Source: Alphaproteobacteria bacterium (lineage in GTDB: Bacteria > Pseudomonadota > Alphaproteobacteria > Rs-D84). From it: a stretch of 32,408 nt of DNA. Positions 12,853 through 21,532 of this stretch are shown here, one piece after another; the stretch's first letter is position 1; each line of letters opens with the position of its first letter. The DNA is taken from contig WRJH01000007.1 of NCBI GenBank assembly GCA_009782315.1, positions 1 to 32,408 on the forward strand, read 5' to 3'. The notes under the pieces were generated by a model. The model had not been told where the DNA came from. It ran no database searches and saw nothing but the letters and a program-made list of their open reading frames with translations. The position numbers and the translations under genes were made by a program.

Positions 12853-13875
12853 ATGAACGATAAAAAATTAAAAGATTTTGGCGAGAAAAGACTTCTGGCC
12901 GAAATAATCCTTCCCATGGTGAATCCCGGACGGGACAATATGCTTGCGGGCGACGACTGCGCGATTATTCCGATTACAAAAAACCGGTGGGTTTCCATTT
13001 CGACAGACAGGGTGCCCAGTGATTTGATAAGTTTCAAACTTGGCATACTTGATTACTTTGGCCTGGGCTATTATCTGGCGGTTTTGAATATCAGCGATAT
13101 CTGCGCATCCGGCGCGCGGCCGGTCGGGCTGCTTTTGAATCTTGCCTTTCCGGGGGATTTTTTCGTCGAAGATTTACAGACCCTGTACAAGGGAATCATT
13201 GCGGCGTGCGACGAATACGATTGCAAAATCCTGGGCGGCGATTTCAGCGATTCTGCGGAAATGAATTTAACCGCGACATCCGTCGGCATCGGTGAAGACG
13301 GCCGTCCGCTTTACAGAAACACTATCGGCAACGGCGATGTGATTTATTGTTCGGACTATGTCGGATTGACGCCGACCGCGTTTTTATATTTTCTGACCGC
13401 AAAACCACAAGGCATTTTGCTTTCCGCGAAAGAGGAAGAAATTTTGAAAGACCAATTCAGAAAAGTCAAAGCGCGCAAAAATCTTTCGGAACTTTTGGCC
13501 GCCGCAAACAAAGACCATACAGTTTCATGCATGGACAACACCGACGGGGTTTTTCAATCGTTCAACGAAATGTCGGCGCAAAGCGGTGTCGGCATAGAAC
13601 TGGACGCGGCGAAACTGCCGATTCATGAATTAAGCCATAAACTGGCGGGACTGATGGGCAAAGACGTTTACGAACTGGTCCTGGGTGCGGGCGCGGATTT
13701 TCAATTGTTGGGGGCGATTGATAAAAACATCCCGCAAGATATTCTGGATGAACTGCGGAATGCGGGCCTGTATGAAATCGGAATTGCAACGAACACGGAA
13801 AGCGGGGTTTATTTGAATAAATCCGGGCAATTGTCGCGGCTGGATATTCCGGGTTGGAATTATTATACAGGGTAA
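12853..13875 (+). CDS. thiL: ThiL-like kinase (thiamine-monophosphate kinase/AIR synthase superfamily)
   Basis: ThiL phosphorylates thiamine monophosphate to thiamine diphosphate. At 340 aa the order of motifs fits: AGDDCAIIPI, ISTDRVPSDLI (normally StD-VEGvHF), YYLAVLNISDICASGARPVG, ILGGDFSDSAEMNLTATSVG, CMDNTDGVFQSF and GAGADFQLLGAI. The last two differ from the canonical D-SDGL-D and GgeDYeLl patterns, so the substrate may be altered. The four-base gap to the HAD gene indicates co-transcription. No other thi genes are in view. I am sure of the superfamily, less so of the substrate. Confidence 0.7.
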   Translation: MNDKKLKDFGEKRLLAEIILPMVNPGRDNMLAGDDCAIIPITKNRWVSISTDRVPSDLISFKLGILDYFGLGYYLAVLNISDICASGARPVGLLLNLAFPGDFFVEDLQTLYKGIIAACDEYDCKILGGDFSDSAEMNLTATSVGIGEDGRPLYRNTIGNGDVIYCSDYVGLTPTAFLYFLTAKPQGILLSAKEEEILKDQFRKVKARKNLSELLAAANKDHTVSCMDNTDGVFQSFNEMSAQSGVGIELDAAKLPIHELSHKLAGLMGKDVYELVLGAGADFQLLGAIDKNIPQDILDELRNAGLYEIGIATNTESGVYLNKSGQLSRLDIPGWNYYTG

Positions 13876-13879
13876 GACT

Positions 13880-14527
13880 ATGCGCCACCTGCTGTTGGAT
13901 TTGGACGATGTTTTGTTCGACGTTACCCATACGGACGACGGCAACACCAGATTTTATTGGTCCAAAGACATTGAAAAAGATTTGGGGCTGGCGCCGTTCG
14001 ATTCGCGTGATTTTTTCAAGGCCGACACGTTTACATTGGATGTCCAGGCGGATAATGAAAAATTGCTGCAACATACGGAAATGGTCATGAATTCCGAAAA
14101 ATACAGGCGTTTTGGTGTTTCCGCCGCGGATTTCTTGAATTACTATCATGAAAAAAATTCCATATTCAACACAAAAGTTTATGAATTTTTTATGGAACAA
14201 AAACGGCGCGGTTTCGGAATATCAATCGCCACAAACCAGACCAAAAGACGCATGGAATTTCTGTTGGAAAAATACCCGCAATTGAATAATTTGGCGGAAT
14301 ATATTTTCGTTTCGTCGACAATCGGACACTTAAAACCCGCACCGGAATTTTTCCTGTACGTTCGGGAAAAACTGGCCCTGCCCTTTGCCGAAATCTGCAT
14401 GATTGACGACAAGCAAAAGACAATCGACGCATGCCGCGTCATGGGCATGACCGCATCGCTATGCTTTCATGATTTCGAATCATTCAAACGACAATTCGAA
14501 TCTTTGAAAACCGAAATTATTTCATAA
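13880..14527 (+). CDS. HAD-superfamily hydrolase
   Basis: This 215-aa haloacid-dehalogenase-fold phosphatase is probably cytosolic. Motif I is LLLDLDDVLFD at the N-terminus, motif II is IATNQT (~115), motif III is the Lys in GHLKPAPEFF (~150) and motif IV is CMIDDKQKTIDA (~173), with a helical cap at ~20-90. It is co-transcribed with the ThiL-like kinase four bases upstream, so a role in phosphate-ester metabolism linked to that enzyme is possible. AGGGTAAG before ATG is a weak ribosome site. Its 3' end overlaps the converging MFS gene by 11 bp, with no terminator between. Confidence 0.85.
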   Translation: MRHLLLDLDDVLFDVTHTDDGNTRFYWSKDIEKDLGLAPFDSRDFFKADTFTLDVQADNEKLLQHTEMVMNSEKYRRFGVSAADFLNYYHEKNSIFNTKVYEFFMEQKRRGFGISIATNQTKRRMEFLLEKYPQLNNLAEYIFVSSTIGHLKPAPEFFLYVREKLALPFAEICMIDDKQKTIDACRVMGMTASLCFHDFESFKRQFESLKTEIIS

Positions 14528-15737
14528 TCGCGGCGGCGCCCTGTCGATACCGCATCAATCGGTCGTAAAGTTTTTTCTTTTTCGGAATATATGTCATCGC
14601 CCATATACCGACCATGACCGACGCGACCCCTGACAAGAATATTCCCAATCTATATCCGCCGCCCATCGACACGCCAAGTATAAAAACAGCGTACGATAAT
14701 ATGACCGTGCCCTGTTCGCAAAAACTGTACATCGATAAAAACGCGCCGCGGCTGGCCGACGGAATCGCATGCTGGAACCGCGAATAAACCAGAACGCGGA
14801 CGATGGAATAACAGAAATAGAACAATGCGAAAAACACCAGACCCGGCACGGAAAAAATAGACGCCATGATAATCATGATAAGGCCGATGTACGACACGCC
14901 CGCGAAAAGTTTCCTGTCCGGCATTTTATCGAATTTATCCGCGAACGTATTGCCAAAAGCCTGGAACACCAGCGAAAGTATAAACAGCCCGCCGACCAAT
15001 TCCGGCCGTATTCCCATTTCCACCCCGATAAGCCCCAAATATTCGTCGATTTGCGAAAACCCGTAAAGCAGATTGCAAAGTATCATCAGATACAGAATAT
15101 ACGGCGCGCGGCGCAATACCGTTCCGGCCGTGCGCAGGGATTTTACCACGTTCGCGCTGCGCTTTACCACATTCTGGGTCTTTATATCCATGCGGAACAT
15201 AAACACCATGGCAAGTATCATCGAGATGGCCGTGGCAACCGCGATGACTTCATACCCCAACGGAATCATCAGCGACCCCGTGCCGGCGATAATATACGCG
15301 ATGTTTTCTATGGCGCCCTTGCGACCGCAGACTTTGGTATAAATCGCCTTGTGCCGGCGGGCCTGCAATTCGTCGAAAACTATCGCTTCCCACACGACAT
15401 TATATGCGGCCCACATAATGCCCCATAAAAGAAATCCCAAAGCGAATCCCCAAAAAGTCGGCCAAATCACCCATACGATAAAGCACGACATTTTCATAAA
15501 CTGCGTGACCAGCATTACCGCTTTGCGTGAAAATTTGTTGGCGGACATCAAGACCGGTATCTGGGTCACAACAACGAATAGCGACCAGATGATAAGCAAA
15601 ACAGACAGCCCGACATCCGAAACCCCGGATTCGGCAAAGAACAGCAAATACACGGGATTCATGAATATCAAACAATTAAAGAATGAATACCCGTATACAT
15701 TGAATAAAAACCGGCGTAAAGAAGATTGTTTTTTCAT
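14517..15737 (-). CDS. MFS transporter
   Basis: This 406-aa inner-membrane protein has about twelve hydrophobic helices in two six-helix halves and a short basic C-terminus (YIPKKKKLYDRLMRYRQ). Between helices 2 and 3 lies NKFSRKAVMLVTQFMKM, at the place of the family's loop motif, though the usual G-x-x-x-D-x-x-G-R is not intact; the equivalent in the second half is ADKFDKMPDRKLFAG. The central loop is basic (DIKTQNVVKRSANVVKSL). The substrate cannot be told. A promoter with TAAAAT six bases before ATG suggests leaderless expression. Confidence 0.85.
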   Translation of the reverse strand: MKKQSSLRRFLFNVYGYSFFNCLIFMNPVYLLFFAESGVSDVGLSVLLIIWSLFVVVTQIPVLMSANKFSRKAVMLVTQFMKMSCFIVWVIWPTFWGFALGFLLWGIMWAAYNVVWEAIVFDELQARRHKAIYTKVCGRKGAIENIAYIIAGTGSLMIPLGYEVIAVATAISMILAMVFMFRMDIKTQNVVKRSANVVKSLRTAGTVLRRAPYILYLMILCNLLYGFSQIDEYLGLIGVEMGIRPELVGGLFILSLVFQAFGNTFADKFDKMPDRKLFAGVSYIGLIMIIMASIFSVPGLVFFALFYFCYSIVRVLVYSRFQHAIPSASRGAFLSMYSFCEQGTVILSYAVFILGVSMGGGYRLGIFLSGVASVMVGIWAMTYIPKKKKLYDRLMRYRQGAAAIMK

Positions 15738-15743
15738 ACGGGG

Positions 15744-15772
15744 ATTTTATCACAAAAAGGAATTTATGTCTA
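15744..15772 (-). promoter_or_regulatory. Leaderless promoter of the MFS gene
   Basis: On the minus strand TAGACA (15772-15767), 17 nt, TAAAAT (15749-15744), then six bases (CCCCGT) to ATG at 15737. No Shine-Dalgarno. Confidence 0.55.
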
Positions 15773-15775
15773 ATA

Positions 15776-16990
15776 TTAATGCCTGCGCAAATAAATGCCA
15801 GTAAAGCCGTTCTTTTTGATTCTTTTTACAACCCGGTATGCGTTCTGTTTTTCCAGCAATCTGAAAATATTCGTACTTTTGTCCGAAATAAAAATATTCG
15901 CATGCCGCAAATCTTTCAAAGTAATATCATAACCGTCGGTCATCGGAATAACGTCCGGTATGATTATATAATTCTGGACAGGTTCCATAATTTCGCCGAC
16001 CAGCGAGACATGTTTAACGGATATGTTTTCCGCCTGAACGCCGTTCGCTATCAAATTATCCCGGCTGATTTGCAATTGCAATAAATCCCGGCCGGCCAAT
16101 ATATATCGGCTTATTTTTCCGGGAAAAATTTTATGCGCCAATACCGGGACACGCCCCTGGCCCGGATTCCAAAAAAGACACGCGCCGGACGGCTTTTCAT
16201 TTTTCAACAAATCCAAAAGCAATTCCGATTGATACCCCATCGTATCGAAATCCGGCAGATTAAAGACCGTTTTCAATTTATAAGAAAAACCGAAATCTTT
16301 CTGCGCAATATTATCCCGAATATAGGGCGCAATCTCGTCCGCCGGCACTTTAATGCCGTCCAAATTTTCCGGCGCTTTGAAATGCACGACCCAATGCGCT
16401 TTGCCCATTTCTTCGAACGTAAGGGCGGCGCCGGCGCCGGCCAGAATTTCCCGGATTTGGGTTGTAAGCGGCTTTATCACGACAACGGCGCAGATTCCGT
16501 CGGCGGCAACGGACAGAATCATTTTTTTTATAAAGTCTTCCAGTCCCTTGTCCCCTATTTTCGCCGGAATGTTCGATACGATGAAATCGTATTTTATGTC
16601 CGCGCGTCGGATGCCCAGTTCGCCCGAAACCCGATAATCGCCGATGCCGTTTAATTCGTTGTTAAGTTTTGTAAAATCCAGCGCCAGCATATCCCGGTCC
16701 GTAAACGTCACGTCGATATGCGGAAACTTTTTTTTCAAACATATTCCGATAATTCCCGCCCCGGCGCCGATGTCCTTGGTTTTTACAATCTTTTCGAAAT
16801 TAATTCTCTGGGCCACTGTTTTCAACAACAGCTTTGTCCCGACATCCACGTCGAAACTGCTGAACAATGCGTGGGAAAGGCAGAATTTTAACTTTTCCCC
16901 CATGAATGAAAAATCCACAATCTTGTCGACCAGTATCGAAACTTTTTCGTCCCGGATGCGCCCTGGCAATGATAAATTCGCTTTTTTCAT
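15776..16990 (-). CDS. Two-domain RsmC/RlmG-like methyltransferase
   Basis: The protein is 404 aa. Residues ~30-200 form an MTS-type class I methyltransferase: LSHALFSSFDVDVGTKLLL, SAM motif DIGAGAGIIGICL, acidic TFTDRDMLALDF, and motif IV FIVSNIPAKIG (N-I-P-A in place of NPPF/Y). Residues ~230-404 look like a second, degenerate Rossmann domain (CLFWNPGQGRVPVL, YILAGRDLLQL), the reverse of RsmC, where the N-terminal copy is the inactive one. The target may be rRNA or another macromolecule; the altered motif IV leaves this open. It follows the uracil-DNA glycosylase gene by one base, so the two are co-transcribed. No separate ribosome site is seen. Confidence 0.7.
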   Translation of the reverse strand: MKKANLSLPGRIRDEKVSILVDKIVDFSFMGEKLKFCLSHALFSSFDVDVGTKLLLKTVAQRINFEKIVKTKDIGAGAGIIGICLKKKFPHIDVTFTDRDMLALDFTKLNNELNGIGDYRVSGELGIRRADIKYDFIVSNIPAKIGDKGLEDFIKKMILSVAADGICAVVVIKPLTTQIREILAGAGAALTFEEMGKAHWVVHFKAPENLDGIKVPADEIAPYIRDNIAQKDFGFSYKLKTVFNLPDFDTMGYQSELLLDLLKNEKPSGACLFWNPGQGRVPVLAHKIFPGKISRYILAGRDLLQLQISRDNLIANGVQAENISVKHVSLVGEIMEPVQNYIIIPDVIPMTDGYDITLKDLRHANIFISDKSTNIFRLLEKQNAYRVVKRIKKNGFTGIYLRRH

Positions 16991-16991
16991 A

Positions 16992-17567
16992 TCAACATAT
17001 CACTTTTGAAAATTGTTCCGCCAAAGAATCCAATCCGCCCTTTACATAACGCAAAGCGTTCGGATGAATGCAAAGCCCGACTTTGCGGCCGCCCATATCA
17101 AAAACCCGGCCGCAGTTTTCTTTGGTCCGGACCGTCTGTCCCGTGATTGTTTCGAATGCGACAGAGCCCAGCGCGATTATTAATTTCGGATTTATAGAAT
17201 CTATTTGTCGCGACAAATATTGGCGGCATGCCGCGATTTCTTTTTTCGTCGGTTTTCTGTTTTCCGGCGGCCGGCATTTTATAACATTAGTAATAAACAA
17301 GTCTGCGCGGCGGACGCCGCACCGGTCCAGAATCTTGTCCAGAATCTGGCCGCCGTGTCCGACAAACGGACGGCCCGTTTCGTCGTTTACCGCACCCGGC
17401 GCTTCGCCGACAATCATAATTTTCGCGTCCGCGCGGCCTTCGCCCGGCACGGCTTTATTGCGCGTCCGGCAAAGCGGGCATTTGTCGCATCGGGTTATAT
17501 CGCGGGCAATTTCGTTTATCATCACGCGATTATACGCCATGACAATCGGAATATCAAGATTTGCCAT
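16992..17567 (-). CDS. Family 4 uracil-DNA glycosylase (Fe-S type)
   Basis: It removes uracil from DNA to start base-excision repair. The 191-aa protein has the family 4 pattern: CDKCPLCRTRNKAVPGEG (first cluster cysteines), IMIVGEAPGAVNDETGRPFVG, ITNVIKCRPPENRKPTKKE and a further Cys in AACRQYL, completing a 4Fe-4S set, then IIALGSVAFETITG. The family's H-P-S motif is present in altered form as CIHPNALRY. AGGAAGG stands just before ATG 17567; an internal ATG at 17522 (MINEIARDITRC) would also give a full domain. It diverges from pyrKD. Confidence 0.93.
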   Translation of the reverse strand: MANLDIPIVMAYNRVMINEIARDITRCDKCPLCRTRNKAVPGEGRADAKIMIVGEAPGAVNDETGRPFVGHGGQILDKILDRCGVRRADLFITNVIKCRPPENRKPTKKEIAACRQYLSRQIDSINPKLIIALGSVAFETITGQTVRTKENCGRVFDMGGRKVGLCIHPNALRYVKGGLDSLAEQFSKVIC

Positions 17568-17595
17568 AACCTTCCTGTGGGGGCGCTTTTCATGC

Positions 17596-17623
17596 TTGAC
17601 AAAAGCGTCTGTTTATTTATACT
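17596..17623 (+). promoter_or_regulatory. Promoter of the PyrK-PyrD fusion gene
   Basis: TTGACA (17596-17601), 16 nt and TATACT (17618-17623); AAAAGGAA follows before the ATG at 17653. Confidence 0.7.
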
Positions 17624-17652
17624 TGGATACGCACAAAAAGAAAAGGAATCTT

Positions 17653-19512
17653 ATGACAAATAAAATCGACAAACCGGTTGAAATTTTGGAAAACAATCGA
17701 TTGGCCCCCAATGTTATGGAAATGGTTTTGGATGCGCCGCATATCGCGGAAACGGCACAGCCCGGGCAATTTGTAAACCTGTTCGTCGAACGCGGCCGGT
17801 TGCGCCGACCGTTTACCATATCCGCCGTCGACAACAAATATAAAACCGTCACCGTCAGATACCGCGTCGGCGGCAAAGGAACAAAAGCGCTGGCGAATAT
17901 GAAACCGGGAACGGAATTATTGTGCATGGGCCCCTTGGGGAACGGGTTTTCCATAAAAGGCTGGAAAAAAAACAAATTTACGAACAATATAATAATCGGC
18001 GGCGGAATGGGTTCGGCGTTCGTTCCGTTTATGGAACAAAAATTGTCCAAAAACGGTTCGTTTACGGATATCATAGTCGGCGGCAAGACGAAAAAGGACA
18101 TTTGTTTCTGGAACGACGTCATAGCCAGTCCCGACATCTGGTTCATGACCGAAGACGGCACGCACGGGCACCAGGGTTTGGTTACGGATATATTGCGCGT
18201 CCTTTTGCAATCGGAATTGAAATACGAAAAAATTTACACATGCGGACCGGTCCCTATGATGAAGGCCGTTTATGAAATCGCAAAACAATTCGACATAGAC
18301 GTCGAATGCGCGTTGGAATCCGAAATGGGTTGCGGATACAATGTCTGCAAATCGTGCACTTGCAAGGGGTCGGACGGCAAAGCGGTTTCAATATGCAAAG
18401 ACGGTCCGGTTCTTTCCGGCGACAAAATCGATTGGGAATATCTGGAAGAAAAAGAAGACCAGAAAAAACAAAAAACCGACACGCCCGATTTTACCAGAAC
18501 GCGCAGCCAGATTAAAAATTCGTACAAGTTCGATTTGAACGGATTCTTGAACGACAACCCGTATATCGCGGCAAGCGGATGCGCCGGATTCGGAATCGAA
18601 CAGGACAACATCACGGACATGTCGAACTTCGGCGCGATTTCATTAAAGGGACTGACCCGGAACCTGCGCTTTGGAAATCCCGGAACGCGAATAAAAGAAA
18701 TACCGTGCGGCGGAATTATGAATTCCATCGGATTGGAAAATCCCGGCGTCGAATATTTTGTGAACGAAATATCGCCGAAAATAGAAAAGAAGTTCGATGG
18801 AAAGAACACGAAAATCATCGCGAATATTTCGGCCGCCACGCCCCAAGAATTCGCAGAAATGATTCATCTGTTGAACGGTTCGTACGTCGACGCGTATGAA
18901 ATCAACGTGTCGTGCCCCAATCTGGATAAAAAGATTATCGGCACGAACGCACAGCTTGTTTTCGATGTTACAAAAGCGGCGCATGCGGCGACGCTGCATA
19001 GGCCTATCTTTGTAAAGCTGACCCCGAATGTGGCGAATATCGGCGAAATCGCCGCCGCCGCGGAATCCGCGGGCGCGCAGGCGATATCCCTTGTCAATAC
19101 CGTCATCGGATACGACATGGACCCGAAAACGGGGCGCAGTATTCTTTACAACGGCATCGCCGGAATGTCGCATCACGCGGTCGTTCGGGAAATCGCGCTG
19201 GCCAAAACTATCGAAGTGGTCAAATCGACCGGGTTGCCCGTTATCGCGGGCGGCGGGATATGGGATGAAACGGATATCGTGCGGTTTGCGTTGGCCGGCG
19301 CGGACGCGTTTTCTATCGGAACCGAATTGCTGCCCAATCCGGGATTGATGGAAACCCTGCCCGCGCGCGTCAAAGAATTCTTGGCGCGGTATTGGGGCGG
19401 TAAAACACTTGGCGAAATAACAGGCGCGGGATATTTGAACAACGAGGGGCGCACCATCGCCGATGCAAAGCTTTCGTATATAAAAAGTCAAAACACAAAA
19501 CGAATAAAATAA
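17653..19512 (+). CDS. pyrD: Fused dihydroorotate dehydrogenase B (PyrK electron-transfer unit + PyrD catalytic unit)
   Basis: It oxidises dihydroorotate to orotate in pyrimidine synthesis, passing electrons to NAD+. The track frame begins at 17068, but AAAAGGAATCTT directly before ATG 17653 and the homology support 619 aa. Residues 1-265 are PyrK: FAD motif RRPFTIS (51-57), pyridine-nucleotide motif IIIGGGMGSAFV (~114), and 2Fe-2S cysteines C227, C232, C235, C248 (GCGYNVCKSC). A charged linker (EEKEDQKKQK) leads to PyrD from ~290: ASGCAGFG, YEINVSCPNLD (catalytic Cys as in class 1 enzymes), VKLTPN, SLVNTVIGYDMDP, GLPVIAGGGIWD and FSIGTELL. In Gram-positives these are two polypeptides; here they are one. 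A terminator follows at once. Confidence 0.95.
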   Translation: MTNKIDKPVEILENNRLAPNVMEMVLDAPHIAETAQPGQFVNLFVERGRLRRPFTISAVDNKYKTVTVRYRVGGKGTKALANMKPGTELLCMGPLGNGFSIKGWKKNKFTNNIIIGGGMGSAFVPFMEQKLSKNGSFTDIIVGGKTKKDICFWNDVIASPDIWFMTEDGTHGHQGLVTDILRVLLQSELKYEKIYTCGPVPMMKAVYEIAKQFDIDVECALESEMGCGYNVCKSCTCKGSDGKAVSICKDGPVLSGDKIDWEYLEEKEDQKKQKTDTPDFTRTRSQIKNSYKFDLNGFLNDNPYIAASGCAGFGIEQDNITDMSNFGAISLKGLTRNLRFGNPGTRIKEIPCGGIMNSIGLENPGVEYFVNEISPKIEKKFDGKNTKIIANISAATPQEFAEMIHLLNGSYVDAYEINVSCPNLDKKIIGTNAQLVFDVTKAAHAATLHRPIFVKLTPNVANIGEIAAAAESAGAQAISLVNTVIGYDMDPKTGRSILYNGIAGMSHHAVVREIALAKTIEVVKSTGLPVIAGGGIWDETDIVRFALAGADAFSIGTELLPNPGLMETLPARVKEFLARYWGGKTLGEITGAGYLNNEGRTIADAKLSYIKSQNTKRIK

Positions 19513-19538
19513 AAAACGCCCGAAAGGGCGTTTTTTTA
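19513..19538. terminator. Terminator between pyrKD and the ParB-like/CYTH gene
   Basis: AAAAACGCCC-GAAA-GGGCGTTTTTTT, with A and T tracts on both sides, so it can serve both convergent genes. Confidence 0.92.
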
Positions 19539-20849
19539 TTTCTGCTTTGTTCGCATTATTTCTTCAAATCGGGCGTTCGCCGCATACTGCCCGCCGGCGG
19601 AAAGAATTTTGGTTATGTTCTTGTTCTTGAATGCCGGTTCATGCGTCACGTTTATCGGATGCATTCTGGCCAACCAATTCGGCAAAACATACGTCGCCGG
19701 GTCTTCGTCTTCCAGAAATTCGCGTTCTATGGATACGAACGACAAATTGGGCGTATCGTAAAAATCTATTTCGATAACGCCGTGCCCGTCCGGAATCAGA
19801 CAGCGCGATTTTTGGATTTGCCCAGCCGCAAACCCGCACAGCGCATTATATTCGGATTTGGTTATATCGAATTCCACCTGTGCCCTGTCGCGGCCGGCGT
19901 TGGTCGTGACGTTCTTGAAAGTCGCCACAAATTTCTTGTCGTACGCGCGGTATCTGAATTCGGATTCATCCGGAAAATTCCCCATGAAATCCAAAATGCC
20001 GTCCCGGATTCCGGTCAGATTTTCAGGGTTCAGATTCAGCACCGGGTTGCCGCCCACTTTCAGAATATTTCCGTCCAAAGACAGATTATGTCCGGCGGGT
20101 ATGTATCCCTGGACAATCGTGCCGGACTTTATCAGATACGAATGAGTTTTCGGCAAAACGAATTTCGGCAGAACCCATTTTATTTCGCGTTCGTTCCGCA
20201 GGTTGCGCACTTCGCCCGTGCGCCGCGCCGCATCGACCAGGTCGACATCGGTATCGACGCGCATGATTTTCGTCTGGCCCGGAAATCTGTAATGGCGGAA
20301 ATAATATTTGTATTCTTCGCTTGTCGGATAGCGTTTGTATCTTTTTATAAAGTCCGCCGGCGCCTCTGCCTTGAAATCTTCGAATTCACGGATGCCGGCC
20401 CATCCCGCGGGCGATTCCTTGGTCGACGGCTTCCAATCTTTCGACACGCCGCGAACGAACACGGCGGTGAACGGTTTGTTCTGGCGCGCGGCGTATGTTA
20501 TGCGATGCGTTCCGTCGACCAGCAATGGTTTGCCATCCGTGATTTCGACAATCGGCGGATATAAAGTATACCGAACGCCGTCGATTTCGTATGTAATAAA
20601 GCCCTTTTGGTTCAGAAAATCGATGCCGTGATTTTCCTGTAACTGGCGGTCCAATTCCGCCAGGAATTCCAATTGACTGGTGTACACGTATGTCTGGGAC
20701 GCGACTATGTCGCTTTGCTTTACGGTCCTGACGGAAATGTCCGCGTCCAGATACGGCGCCATATCCGCGTTGCCGAACAGCACCGTGTTGTGTTTGAAAT
20801 AATTGACCAGGGTTGTCTTGTCGCTGATTTCGAGAGATTTAATTTGCAT
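19536..20849 (-). CDS. ParB/Srx-like domain fused to a CYTH (triphosphate tunnel) domain
   Basis: The protein is 437 aa. The N-terminal half contains PPIVEITDGKPLLVDGTHRI (~98-117) followed by TYAARQNKPFTAVFVRG, the D-G-x-H-R pattern of ParB/sulfiredoxin-like folds. The C-terminal half (~215-430) reads as a CYTH domain: NEREIKWVLP carries the ExExK signature, then GTIVQGYIPAG, FRYRAYDKKFVATFK, RAQVEFDITKSEYNAL, SRCLIPDGHGVIEIDFYD, SIEREFLEDED and LPNWLARMHPINVTHEPAF. CYTH enzymes act on triphosphate groups (adenylyl cyclase, thiamine triphosphatase, polyphosphatase). The combined function is unknown, and I know of no standard family with this pairing. AAAGG precedes ATG. It diverges from a nucleotidase. 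Confidence 0.72.
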   Translation of the reverse strand: MQIKSLEISDKTTLVNYFKHNTVLFGNADMAPYLDADISVRTVKQSDIVASQTYVYTSQLEFLAELDRQLQENHGIDFLNQKGFITYEIDGVRYTLYPPIVEITDGKPLLVDGTHRITYAARQNKPFTAVFVRGVSKDWKPSTKESPAGWAGIREFEDFKAEAPADFIKRYKRYPTSEEYKYYFRHYRFPGQTKIMRVDTDVDLVDAARRTGEVRNLRNEREIKWVLPKFVLPKTHSYLIKSGTIVQGYIPAGHNLSLDGNILKVGGNPVLNLNPENLTGIRDGILDFMGNFPDESEFRYRAYDKKFVATFKNVTTNAGRDRAQVEFDITKSEYNALCGFAAGQIQKSRCLIPDGHGVIEIDFYDTPNLSFVSIEREFLEDEDPATYVLPNWLARMHPINVTHEPAFKNKNITKILSAGGQYAANARFEEIMRTKQK

Positions 20850-20912
20850 TGCATACGCCTTTATATTTTGCTACATTTCTCTCAACAAAAGGTTAATAAA
20901 AAGGCGCGTTAT

Positions 20913-21473
20913 ATGTCAATCAAAATATATTTCGATATGGACGGGGTTTTGGCGGATTTCGAACAATCGGCCATAAAATACAGGCCGCGAAGCGCCGACC
21001 TGAACCGGCCGAATGAATATTTGTCCGATGCGCAAAAGGCGGCGAAATTGGAATTTTATCGTAAAATAGAGGGCACGAATTTTTACGGCGACCTGGCCGT
21101 GATGCCGGGCGCGGGCGAAATGATTGCCGCAGCAAAGGCGGTTGCGGGCGATAATGTTTTTATCCTGACAAAAATACCAAAAGCCGCAAATTTTATAACA
21201 GGCGCGCTTTTGACGGACGCGAATGAACAGCGGCGCATTGCCCAACAAAAAATCGAATGGGTATTGCGGCATTTCGGGGATTATTTTTCGCCAGACAGAA
21301 TAATCACGGTTATGGACGGCACCAAGGGCGTATTGTTGCGCCCGACGAAAACCGACATCTTGGTCGACGACCGCCCGGATAATATCGCGAATTGGACGGG
21401 CAGCGGCGGCACGGGAATTCTGTATACGTCGGCCGCGGATACCGCGACAGAATTGGCCGGATTGAAAAAATAA
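20913..21473 (+). CDS. NT5C-like 5'(3')-deoxyribonucleotidase (HAD family)
   Basis: The track ORF starts at 20673 inside the neighbouring gene; AAGG eight bases before ATG 20913 and the motif position give a 186-aa protein. HAD motif I is IYFDMDGVLADFE at the N-terminus, motif II is Thr in FILTKIPK (~90), motif III is Lys in MDGTKGVLL (~133) and motif IV is ILVDDRPDNIANW (~152), the arrangement of the pyrimidine 5'-nucleotidase (NT5C) family. It likely dephosphorylates (deoxy)nucleoside monophosphates in the cytosol. It is divergent from the ParB-like/CYTH gene and not far from pyrKD, so nucleotide metabolism is a shared theme. Confidence 0.82.
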   Translation: MSIKIYFDMDGVLADFEQSAIKYRPRSADLNRPNEYLSDAQKAAKLEFYRKIEGTNFYGDLAVMPGAGEMIAAAKAVAGDNVFILTKIPKAANFITGALLTDANEQRRIAQQKIEWVLRHFGDYFSPDRIITVMDGTKGVLLRPTKTDILVDDRPDNIANWTGSGGTGILYTSAADTATELAGLKK

Positions 21474-21532
21474 ATACTCACAACTGGCAGGAAAGTATCT
21501 TTATAGCCTCTTGTCCCATAATCGTCATTCCC

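Noticed and set aside
14769-15428. 219-aa plus-strand ORF and other long antisense ORFs (for example 16133..16654, 19641..20564, 29154..30140)
   Set aside because: They lie antisense to well-supported genes, lack ribosome sites and read as Arg/His-rich shadow translations.
17068-17652. N-terminal 195 residues of the 814-aa track ORF
   Set aside because: They are the antisense of the uracil-DNA glycosylase gene; a ribosome site and the PyrK homology start at 17653.
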